A DNA stretch of 64,000 bases from Sesamum alatum (lineage: Eukaryota; Streptophyta; Magnoliopsida; Lamiales; Pedaliaceae): the NCBI GenBank assembly GCA_034509735.1, contig JACGWO010000001.1, positions 31,685,966-31,749,965 of the forward strand, given 5' to 3'. Below the pieces are notes generated by a model that saw nothing but the letters and a program-made list of their open reading frames with translations, had not been told where the DNA came from and searched no databases. Positions 36,691 through 46,794 of this stretch are shown piece after piece. Position 1 is the first letter of the stretch. Every line of letters begins with the position of its first letter. Made by a program: the position numbers and the translations under genes.

Positions 36691-38000
36691 CACATACATA
36701 TGTTTTAGGTTTTCTTTTGCTTAATATATTTTAAGTTGTCTTTTGCTGAATATGAACTAGTATATATATATATATATATATATTTAGGTTGATTTTTGCT
36801 GAATATGAACTGATATATATTTTTTGATTGTCTTTTTTTTTTTATTGTCTTTTGTTAACTCTTTATTAAGTAAATGGTTGTTTTGGTTATTTATTTTTTG
36901 TTAAATAGTTTAACACTATTTAAACTATTTCATATAAATTTACTATATTTAAGTATATTTATACTACTTCATATAACTAACAATTTAAACCTTTTCATAT
37001 AAAGAAATCTCTACTTAGGAAACAGTATGATAAAATGGCTGTTAACAGGGCCGTACTAAAGACTTGTGTGAATTTTCCTCTGTTGAGGGTCTTAACTACA
37101 CTTTGTTTTCGGATGTAAGAAAAAAAAAAAAAAAAAAGCTATGAACAAAAGTATAGGTCTAAAACCCTCAGGGGTGTTTTGGGAAAATATAAATTAGTCA
37201 TTCTTGTAATCCTAAATTATGGTTTTAAAGTAAACATAACATAGTTATATCAATTATTTTATCAATACAAGTAAACATCAAATTGGGCCATTTAAAATAA
37301 CTAATTTTAACTGAATCCCAATATCTATCCCAAATTTATCTGTCACATCTAAATCTCATCAATCCAAGTAACAGAGCATGATATTATGATGTGATTAATT
37401 TTCTATTCCCTTGGGAATATGCAAATAAAGTTATTTTTAGACATTATTAAGCCCTTCTTCTCATCTCATAATACCTCTATTTAATTCTATATCTTAAACT
37501 TAGAAATGTCGTCCTGGTTTATCAATTAATTGAATTTATCAAATTATTCTTTGTTGATAAATTGTTGTGGTAGCTTATTGCTAAAATGTGTGATATAAAT
37601 GCACCAAAAAAACAACTAAATTCTATCTACAAATGCACATATTATTAATGATGTCATTACACATCACAATTCACATCAGTTGATCTCACGTGCCAAATTG
37701 AATCTTGATAGCTAAATGTGTTGTATAGGTGCAATAAAAAATTATGAGGATATCCATATACAAATGCAAGAATTATCTCGTTACAAGAGAATAGTGAACT
37801 CCAATTGTAATAGAAAAAATTACAATGATATTTCAATCTACTGAACAAGTATATAAATCGCTATAGTAATCAAACGAGTGTTGAAGACAGTACTTGTGTA
37901 TCAAGGTCCACCAGCTTTCTATTTTCCCAATGCAACAATCATCATTACACCCATATCTTACGAATTTACATACAGTTTATGTCCAAAACTTCATGATTCA
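36691..38000. other. AT-rich non-coding stretch, no gene seen
   Basis: I see no coding, RNA or recognisable element here. It contains a (TA)n run (about 36760-36783), a doubled phrase TTGCTGAATATGAACT (about 36743 and 36796), and a run of about 19 A (about 37120-37138). It may be old, unrecognisable repeat DNA. Confidence 0.5.
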
Positions 38001-38009
38001 TTTTATATA

Positions 38010-39343
38010 GAGAAAATTGCATAATATTTCCTGTGTTATAGGAAAATTGTTAAAAATTTACATGTGCTAATTAAATAGTTAAAAAAAAATTCTCTATAAT
38101 TATAAATTCTGAAAAAAAAATTCTTTTCGTTAAAAACACAAAGAGTGGCCTACACTCGCTCAAAATGCGAGTGAGATATGATTTTGACCTATTTTCAATC
38201 TTTTGACCTTGTTGAACGATCAAAATTACTCCTATCTTATGCAATTATTTCCTCTCTTTATTTTTTTATTAACTTTTTACCTTTTTCATATTTCACTAAA
38301 AAATATATGATAAATACTAAATAATTATTATTCATCAATATTTATATGGAAATATATTATTACATCAAATTAAATTATTATATATAAAAAATTATGATAA
38401 CTTTAGGGATTTTAATATTTTTAAATTTTAAAATCAAAATACATGATTTCATTTTAAATACTATTAATTAATTTCATTTTGTGTTGAATAAATTCTAATA
38501 ATTCAAAATTTATATTATTAATATAAATTACAGTAAATAAATTCTAATATTTCAATATAATTATATTTAACATAATTAAGTAATTCATTATTTAAATTTA
38601 CAAAATTAAAAAATACAACAGATAAAAAAATGGAAAAGAAAAGAAAAGTAAACAGCCATCTTCCCCAAGTAACCAACCCCCGCCCCCTCATCGGACCTGA
38701 GCCTGCGCCTCCCCACCGCCTCTACCCCCATCGTCTCGGCTTCCCCACCGTCTCTACCCCATCGCCTCTGCTGGACCCCTCCCCTCCCAAGACGCGCCAC
38801 TCGCCGCCCAGAGTGGTCGCGCTGCCCAGATCTGGGCGGCGATGTCCTGGGCGACGACACCTGTTGCCAACCTAGCTCTGGGTCGGCGACGGGCGTCCTC
38901 ACCCACAAGCTAACGGCCGGTGGAGCGGGCGACGGCCCTCCACCGGCCTATATATATACATGTAATACATATTTCATATAATTGTTATGTATATATATAT
39001 ATATTATTATTTTATAATAAAATATTTTTTTATATATATAATATACTTTTAATCTGGACCGTTCATTTTAATTATTGAAATCAGTGGCTACTAAATTTTT
39101 ATTAGATCCTACAGTTTTGATGAGATCAATGAAGATCCAACGGTCACTGTAATAATAATAATTTCTATAATATAAGGGTATAACGGGAAATTGCGAGAAA
39201 AATTAACGGCGTTAAGCAGATCAAACGGCAAGGGAGAATGTGCAAAATTTCTAAAAACACAGGATTTTTTTTGCCTATATTTTTAACATAGGGGGTTTTT
39301 AGGTAAATTTCTATAATATAGGGGGGTTTTATGCAATTTATCC
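38010..39343. mobile_element. Non-autonomous MULE with GC-rich insert (Pack-MULE-like)
   Basis: 1334 bases flanked by a perfect 9-base duplication TTTTATATA (38001-38009 and 39344-39352), the Mutator hallmark. The ends are inverted: GAGAAAATTGCATAA on the left and, on the other strand, GGATAAATTGCATAAAA on the right. G-run phrases like those at the first MULE occur near both ends. The AT-rich body encloses a sharply bounded GC-rich block (about 38640-38950), as in Pack-MULEs that have captured gene fragments. No transposase. Confidence 0.82.
38640..38950. other. GC-rich captured-looking segment with terminal hairpin
   Basis: About 310 bases of C/G-rich DNA in an AT-rich element. Both strands have short open frames (plus 38630-38875, minus 38606-38908), rich in Pro/Arg, with no recognised domain. 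At the right edge a perfect 11-base stem GGCCGGTGGAG (38915-38925) pairs with CTCCACCGGCC (38938-38948). The parent gene, if any, cannot be named from sequence alone. Confidence 0.5.
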
Positions 39344-39352
39344 TTTTATATA

Positions 39353-40587
39353 TTTTACTAATTATTTATTTATGTACATACATCAATTGTGGGCAAAGAC
39401 CACATGATGCTTGGACCTGGTCAAACCAAAATAGTTGTCCAAGAAAATTATATTGTAGAGACGAAAGCAATATACAGAATATCATTAGATAAGTACAATT
39501 CACTCAACCAACAACTACAAATTATGAATAGAATTAGAGTTCGCTATGCACGACAACTATGTGTAATAACACAATGACAAGCACGTTTTCACTTCAACGA
39601 AAGAAGCCAAGGAGTTCTCGGACCAGCCACATCAAGATTTTCCAGAGTTTCTTGGGCCATGTCAAGCCATCCACTTCGCAAGAACTATTTGTTTCAGGGG
39701 ATGAAGGTCAGCTATGGAAGCAATATCAGTTGAGACCCTGAAATTCACCCCTCCAAGATCACCCGTTGCCTATTCGAAGGGCAAGCAGGTCGAGAGTATC
39801 ACATTCTATAATTTTTTTTTCGCAGTTATGGAGAACCGAGATACCATTATTTATAGAAAACTCACGAACTATAAATAGAGTGTGCTTTTCGGTAACATTG
39901 ATAGCCTTTCCCGTTGCCCCCTTTCGTTATTTTTAACCGGTGCAAGGTACAACCATAATTTTAATTACATAAAAATAAAGAAATAAATTATGCAAAAATA
40001 AATGATTATTAGTATACATATTATACTTATTATAATAATCATTATAAGTTAATTAATAAAAAATGAATCCCGTCGTTCTCGTGGTTGGCAGTGCGCTGAT
40101 TGCGCTACATTTATTGCTTTTTTAGGTTCTCTGGACCAATATTCGACTATATAAATTTGGACTGGGTTTGCTTGATGAAAATATTGAGTCGTTCACCGGT
40201 GCCACAATAAAAAATTGAGTTAACTGCATAGACCAAACAATAGATGCTGCTTATTTCTGTATTTATTTATTTTACTGTATTTAGTTACATTCTCTTGAGT
40301 TTTTAGCAAGGCTCAAAGAGACACAAGTTTATGTGTTTGTGTGCACTTTCTAGAAAAAGCATAACTTCGTTCTTGTTTGGACAAAGCAATAAAGTATTGT
40401 TGAAGGAGAGCTTTTGAAACTAGGATACTCCACTATTCTCAAAGAGGTATTTACCCCTTGACTTGCATGAACTAATTGGTCTGCAAGTGCACGAATAACT
40501 TGATTGACATGGGATACGATCTAGTTTAATGTTTTGTTTATTGCTTCAGTTGTTCATTTAACGTCTCAGGTTTGTACAATTCCTTCA
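39353..40587 (+). repeat. Probable 5' LTR region of copia element I (left limit unknown)
   Basis: The right edge is clear: CCTTCA at 40587, then a primer site at 40590. A TATA box (TATATAAAT, 40148-40156), a second possible one (TATAAATAG, 39870-39878) and AATAAA near 40388 fit a copia LTR. Sequence is unlike the A/B or F/G LTRs, so the left border cannot be set by comparison; part of 39353-40100 may be other DNA. Confidence 0.45.
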
Positions 40588-40589
40588 AA

Positions 40590-40605
40590 TGGTATCAGAG
40601 CCCGG
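40590..40605 (+). promoter_or_regulatory. Element I primer-binding site
   Basis: TGGTATCAGAGCCCGG two bases after the LTR end, matching the consensus primer site of the other copies. Confidence 0.88.
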
Positions 40606-40913
40606 TTCGCACTTGGTTAGTTGACATATGAGCATTTATATGATTTACTTCACTTTAATAATATATATGTTGTTATTGTTCCATATTTATTTTATATGTT
40701 AAAAATATGTAGTAGTTGAGATCTAAATTTTGGGTACAATTCAAAAGTTAAATCTTAATTTTATTTTCAGTTATGGAAAAAATGGACAAAAACAGTATGA
40801 CCATTGATTGCAAGTGGGCGTGCGGACGGGTGGGGCCCGAGTGCGGAGGAAGGAGTCCTCCACCACTACACCACTTGGTGGTTTGTTGATAAATAGGAGT
40901 TTTAATTGTTATA

Positions 40914-41368
40914 GGATAAATTACAGTTATCTCCCCTAAGGTTTGACATAATTATAAATACCTACTCATTGTTTGAGAAATTACAAATACCCCCTGACTT
41001 TAACATCCGTCTAACAATGAACTCATTCTGTTAGGTTTCCATCCAATTTTTATGGTAAATTGCCAAAATGCCCTTTTGAAATATAAACTATAATTCTATA
41101 ACTTTTTTAGAATTTTTTAAAACTACTTTTATGAACTATTATTCTCTATGAATTACTTATTTTACTCACTTTCAGATTTTTTTTATATTTTTTAAATATT
41201 TTTATTGAGAAAACAAAAACTTAAACAAGGGTAAAGTAGTACTTTTTACATCTATGTTTAGGGGCTACATAATTATTTTCCATTTGAGGGGGGTATTTGT
41301 AATTTTTCAACAATGAGGGAGTATTTTTAATTATGCCAAACCTCAGGGGAGGTAGTTCTAATTTACCC
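40914..41368. mobile_element. 455-bp MULE-type MITE
   Basis: Flanked by a 9-base duplication with one mismatch (ATTGTTATA at 40905-40913, ATTGTCATA at 41369-41377). The terminal inverted repeats are long, about 85-90 bases: the left begins GGATAAATTACAGTTATC, and the right, read on the other strand, begins GGGTAAATTAGAACTACC, both followed by CTCCCCTGAGG-like blocks. There is no coding capacity. It sits in the leader of element I. Confidence 0.85.
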
Positions 41369-42118
41369 ATTGTCATATGATACTTATAGATTAAAACTCT
41401 ACTTGGAAAGTCCAAGTTGTTTTCAAATTCTATCTTTAAAATTAATGTCAATTTTAATTTTTGAATAACTTGTGATGCCCACAATTTATTTCAATTCCAA
41501 GTTGTTGAGACAACATGAGTTTTGATATATGAAATAAATAAATATGATATTGAATATCGATATATATTTTATATATGTTTTAATATAGATAAGATGTTAC
41601 GTGGCATATATGATATGTGTTTGTTATTTATCTGATGAATAATGAACAAGGACGATTATAAAGCCCTTAGACACATGTGATTGGTTTATTTATTTGTTGT
41701 TGTGCATTTGATGAGGCCCAAATATTTCTTTAATTCTTCCCCTCTTGTCTTTTGCCTTAGAATAATAATACATCATTCTCTCCCCTATGTACCTCCCCCT
41801 GACTTATGATTGGTGTTTCTTCATTTTGTAATGAGAGAAGATTATGAGTGAGGATTTTATTTTATTGTAAAATATAAATTAGTGGAGAAAGCCATAGAGA
41901 TGAAGACCATTAGTGAGAATCCAATTCAAGGACACAAATGCCCATGATTGTATGGGATACAATATTTGTAATAGTATAGGACTGTTATCAATTGGAACCC
42001 TTAGATCGACCAATGATCCCTAACGAGCACGGTGGATCACATAGGACGGGCTCATGATAATCCACAGGGATATGCTAGGTTTTATTTTTCATGTGGTGCT
42101 TATTATGTTTTACTTGCT

Positions 42119-42150
<32 letters not shown>

Positions 42151-42791
42151 AACAACAAGCATGCAAAGTACGCAATGAATATTGTGATGAGATTTGAAGT
42201 CATGAAAAACATACATTCTCACTTGAAAAGTCCAAGTTCAAATATTAGACCCGTAATAGATTAAATCAAAGTGTTTGACAATCCAAGCCTTCTGGTGCAG
42301 TATCCGATGCTACCACCTTCCAAATCATGGTCTCATAAGTCATGACACTTTTTGAGAGTAGTGAAAACTATACTATCATTATGAAATAAGTAGATCATTT
42401 TAGTGTTACGCTGTCTAACGAGTAGTGGGGGTGACATGTAAGATGATCTTTTGGTTGATATGTTAGGTCTAATGAAAATAATGCCAGTCACTTGGAGTCC
42501 TCGGAGTTGCATGAAAAGTGAGGCATAATACTTGGAGATCTCATGAGAATGGTAAAGAGTGACCTCCCATAAAATGATTTCTATGCAAATCGTAAAAGCG
42601 TAGTATGAAAATTATTCTGTGGACCTCAAGCGCACTAGAAAAATATTTCCCGAAAGACCACTTGAAAGTTGGTGGAATATTAAAAAAATAGTGGGAGTAA
42701 TTTGTGCTAAAAGATCAAGTCACATATCTTATATTTAACAATAAGAATGAATGTTGATTTCTGCTTTCTCTTTTTTTTTATGTAGACCAAT

Positions 42792-43408
42792 ATGGCTAAA
42801 AATTCGCTTTCCGTTATACTTGAGAATAATCATCTTACTGGAACAAACTATGACCATTGGCTCCTAAATCTCAAAATTACTTTTAGTTCCAAAAATCACA
42901 CCTATGTGCTTGAAAAATATCCCCGCACTTCCCTCCATGAATGGTCTACTGATGTTGAACTCCAAGAGTTTGAATATTGGCATAATGATGACCATCAGGC
43001 TTGTCGTCCCATGTTGGCAACCATGAGCAACGAGATACAGAAATACGACACTCACTCAAACCACGCCTCTGAGATCCACCTCCACCTACAAGAGTTGTAT
43101 GTAATATTGGATCGACATACTAGGTATGCAGCATCTAAGGAGTTCTTTAAGGCGAAGATGATCGATGGATCATCCATCCATGACCACTATGTCAAGACGC
43201 TCTCACTTGTTGAGAAGCTAAGTGGCTTGAACATGGTATTGGACAATAGCACATACATTAATATGTAACTGAACCTTCAATCACTTCCCTCTTCATTTGA
43301 TCCGTTTGTTGTGAATTACAACATGCATGATCTTGAGAAGTCCATTCCTGAACTTATTAATATGTTGGTTCAATATGAGACACCAATTAAGAAACCAATG
43401 CCTGTTAT
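42792..43408 (+). pseudogene. Element I gag, broken
   Basis: Starts MAKNSLSVILENNHLTGTNY and runs 158 codons (DRHTRYAASKEFFKAKMIDG, HDHYVKTLSLVEKL) to a TAA at 43266-43268. The same frame then continues LNLQSLPSSFDPFVVNYNM and NMLVQYETPIKKPMPV until 43408. The frame ends abruptly at the inverted fragment J, before the zinc knuckle. Gag forms the virus-like particle in copia elements; this copy could make at most the N-terminal half. Confidence 0.8.
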
Positions 43409-44772
43409 GGGGTACCTCACTTGACTCCTCAAGGAGCACCTCATCATGTTGACTATCGGATGGAAAACCCTTTTCCAAGAACACTGTATTTCGCGAGACA
43501 AACACCTTTTGCTCGGAGGGATCATAGAAATAATACCCCCACATTTTCTTTTGGATATCCGACAAACCTGCATAAACTAGACCTGGAGTCCAGTTTATCT
43601 CCCACTAATCTCTTGACATATGCGAGGCAACCCCACACTTTCAAGTATTTGTAGGAGGCGGGCTTGCTATGCATATCTCATATGGCGTATGGGATATCTT
43701 CTTAGATGGTACCAAGTTCAAAAGTTTGGTCACCGTCTCAAGAGCATATCCTAAAAGGATAGGGGGAGTTCGGTAAAACTCATAATGGATCGGACCATGT
43801 CCAACAAGGTCTGATTCCTCCTTTCAGACATACCATTCAACTGTGGTGTTCCAAGAGGAGTCAACTGACAGAGAATTCTATTCTCTTTTAGATAATCAGT
43901 GAATTTGCCACTTAAATACTCTCCACCTCGGTCCGACCAAAGGGCTTTGATCTTACGACTAGTTTGGTTCTCTACTTCAAGTCTGTATTCCTTACACCTT
44001 CCAAAGGCTTCACTTGTACCTCATCAGGTAAGCATAACCATACCATACGTATGGATAAAATCCAACAGACCGTTGGCTAGCGTGCTTTGTCCAACAAACG
44101 GTTTCTTGGTCATCTTTCCTATTAGACAAGATTCACAGGTCGGTAGGTTGTCCAAATCGTCTATTTCTAGACTTTTTGAGTTCACCAACCTTCTTATCCT
44201 ATCCTTAAAAATATGACCTAACCTCGCAGGCCAAATCTGTGCATTATCTTGATTATCATGTTTTCGTTTGTGTTCTACAATTATAATCCAATTAGACTGT
44301 TGAAGTATGTATAGACCGTTCACTAATGTACCAAGCAAATGCGACACGCCATAAGTGATAATATAAAAATCATTTTTATTGATGGTGAAAGAATAACCCT
44401 CCTTATCAAGGACGGGTATCTATACAATATTCTTTATCATGCTAGGTACATAGAAACAGTCGTTTAGTACAATCCTAATATGACTACTAATGGCTAACTC
44501 CATTGATCCTACGCCTTCCACCGCAACGGCCTTGCCATCTCCTAGCCTCAGGATCATCTCATCCTTTGTTTGCTTTCTGCTTCTTTGCAGTGCCTGCAAA
44601 CATTGCAGATGTGGAGCACCACACCCGGTATCCAATACCCATGAAGCAAAATTAGTTATCATGTTTACTTCAACCACAAACATACCTGGATTGGAGAGGA
44701 GTTGTGGGCACTCCCTCTTCCAATGCCCCTTTCCTTGGCAATGCATGCAGACATCATTTGCCTTGGACCACT
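43409..44772 (-). pseudogene. Inverted copia fragment J (gag zinc knuckle to integrase)
   Basis: The minus-strand frame from 44772 reads a zinc knuckle (CMHCQGKGHWKRECP), protease (SWVLDTGCGAPH) and FYVPSMIKNIV. It goes on through frame breaks to LLGTLVNGLYIL, the integrase zinc site (HIFKDRIRRLVNSKSLE, CESCLIGKMTKKPF) and finally YYFYDPSEQKVFVSRNT near 43500. The sequence is closest to element F. It is cut at 44772 by the B insertion and at 43409 by the junction with I. The order is consistent with an inverted piece of the same or a related element. Confidence 0.75.
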
Positions 44773-46777
44773 TGTTAGAATAGGTGACCATGTAAGCCAA
44801 TTTTGGCAGGAATATGTAACCTATGTCTAGACAATTCTTTGGTATTTGATAAAACATTTATGAATAAAGAAGTGAAAATTCATATGGCAATACTTTGTTT
44901 ACGTTCACTTATATCTGAATTTACATTTCTGTTCACTACGCAAAACAAAGCCCACGGACTGAGTAACGATTTCGGGGACTGGGACTACGCTTGGAGGTAG
45001 GTCCATGAAATCAGTCTCACCGAATCAGTCCGGAAATCTCCAAGTCAAGGAATCCCCAAAATGGGTACCGGGATTCCCTTTGAGACTTGCACTAAGCATC
45101 TGCTGTCGTGTTTCATCGACGGGTGACGAAGGTCGTCTAAGCAGTGTTAGTGGGTCAGCATGCTAGGAAGCAGCTGACTGAGGTGACTCGCGGGAACCGT
45201 CTTACGGAGGACCTTGAGTATGGTCAGCAAGGTATGACGTGTATTCCCGGTTCCAACGGTACAGGCCAAGTCCTTTGACTTGAGGAACTGCTGAGTTTAC
45301 CTGTGCGTCAGGTCTGTATCTTAGATATGGTGAGAGATTGCCAAAATACTCTTGAGTAGTCATAAGCCATGTCTAGTGCAGCTCGGGTGCACAAAGTGAC
45401 AGTAGTTTCCAAGAAAGGATCTGTCTCCTGTCAAAAGGTATTGACAGTTGAGTCTCATGTATGCTCTGTGTCTTGTCCCTGAAATCTGTGGCCACAGTGA
45501 CTGAACAAAAGGGAAAGGTTTTCCTTGCGGCGTTTAGTAAGGACAGACCGACACTTAGGTCCAAAATGGGTAACTGCTTTTTCCGTGCCCTAGACTCTAA
45601 GTGATGAGACCGAAGATAGAAGGACAAGTGTACTGTTAGAGCCTAAATGTTCATCCCCGAATATTTCACCTAGTCTCTAGTGCCATGGACCGTTGCTAGA
45701 TGGCCACCCATGGTAACGGACGGATTCTAGGAATCCGACCAAGTCTAGCTGAATGGTGAACCTAAAGAGTCACACACTATCCACACACACTTAGTATTTA
45801 ATTTGGAATTAAATATTGGAGTAAAGGAATGATTAAATTAGATTTAATCGGGTCCTATATTTTTCTTGGAGAAATTAATTCCTTCTATTTGAAAAAGGCA
45901 ATTAAATTAATAAATAGGATTTATTAAAAGGGTTGATTTAATGGGCTTAGAATAAATAATAATATTTATTTATTATATTTATATTTATTCTTTTAGCCTT
46001 TTGGAATATTTAATAGGATTTAAATATTCCATTAAATTAAAATCAACGGTTGAGATGAAAAGGGGAGATGGAAGGCTAGGATTCGTTTGACTAGGTCAAA
46101 CACTAGTTTGACTAGGACTTTGACTAGGTCAAAATCCTAGTCAAATTAGGTTACTTAGAGTTTGAGTTTAAAGGGGATTAAACTCTTCCTCTATATAAGC
46201 CTCTAGCTTCCAACATTTGTAAGATGATGATTCTTGAAAACACACACACAACACACACTCTCTCCTCTTCTCTCTCATCCGCCCCTTTCTCTCTCTCTCA
46301 CCAAGAAAATATTATTTTTCTTGTTCTTGTGTTCTTGGAACAATTGAACTAAGGAAGATCGATCCCGTTAATTCATAACGCGTGGTTGATCTATCCTCTC
46401 CAAAATAATACTTGTTCGTTGCTAGCACGACGTGCAAGAATACGTGGGTGGATCGTGTGTCACGATTTGGAGGATCTCAAGAACGAGGTCTTGGTGCAAA
46501 ACGGGGAACAACGCGAGTAGCAGTTGAAGACAAAAACGACAACGGGTAGGTCTCGTTTTAAAGATTTTCGTCCCTCTTTAATTTTCAACTCTATGGCCTC
46601 CATGATTTCTTTATTTGCTTTATGATTATGAGATACACCGAACGCCCGGGAACCTCAAGGGCACACCCCTTGAGCGTGTTCTTTTCAATTAAAAGCATAC
46701 CTTTTATTTTTGTAAATTTATTTTTATCGCGCTTCCGCATTCGCGCAATTCCCGGGACGATCCACCGATTTCTTTCA
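44773..46777 (+). repeat. Element B 5' LTR
   Basis: 2005 bases from TGTTAGAATAGGTGACC to TTTCTTTCA. It is nearly identical to the C 3' LTR (52757-54739, opposite strand). Promoter features: six W-box cores at 46087-46144, TATA box TATATAAG at 46192-46199, then a CT-repeat stretch (about 46255-46300). Confidence 0.9.
46087..46199 (+). promoter_or_regulatory. W-box cluster and TATA box in the element B LTR
   Basis: TTGACT or TTGACC cores lie at 46087, 46108 and 46120 on the plus strand and, inverted, at 46094, 46127 and 46139. The TATA box TATATAAG is at 46192-46199, 48 bases after the cluster. TTGAC(C/T) is the known WRKY-factor site. The inverted pairs form TTTGACTAGGTCAAA palindromes. Defence- or wound-linked expression is inference. 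Confidence 0.6.
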
Positions 46778-46778
46778 G

Positions 46779-46794
46779 TGGTATCAGAGCCCGG
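46779..46794 (+). promoter_or_regulatory. Element B primer-binding site
   Basis: TGGTATCAGAGCCCGG one base after the LTR end. Confidence 0.92.

Larger units (their letters stand above)
40588..43408 (+). mobile_element. Copia element I, leader and gag only
   Basis: A plus-strand copia element more diverged than the others. Primer site 40590-40605, leader 40606-42791 (containing a MITE at 40914-41368), then gag from 42792. Degenerate forms of the paired leader motif occur at 42330-42345 and 42423-42438. AAATAGTGGGAG (42686-42697) is intact. At 43408 the element stops and an inverted pol fragment begins. Confidence 0.75.

Noticed and set aside
36755..36790. TA-dinucleotide run (also 42120-42146) as a TA-targeting element border
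   Set aside because: Simple microsatellites with no inverted repeats beside them.
37115..37140. Poly-A run as the 3' end of a LINE or SINE
   Set aside because: No LINE or SINE body or target duplication could be found upstream.
39389..39741. Two adjacent ORFs of 60-62 codons near the I LTR
   Set aside because: No domain recognised, different frames, AT-rich non-coding context; treated as chance.
45373..45627. 84-codon antisense ORF in the B LTR, repeated at 53887-54141 in the C LTR
   Set aside because: The two copies are nearly identical because the LTRs are. No start context, domain or conservation in the K LTR (broken there) supports coding.
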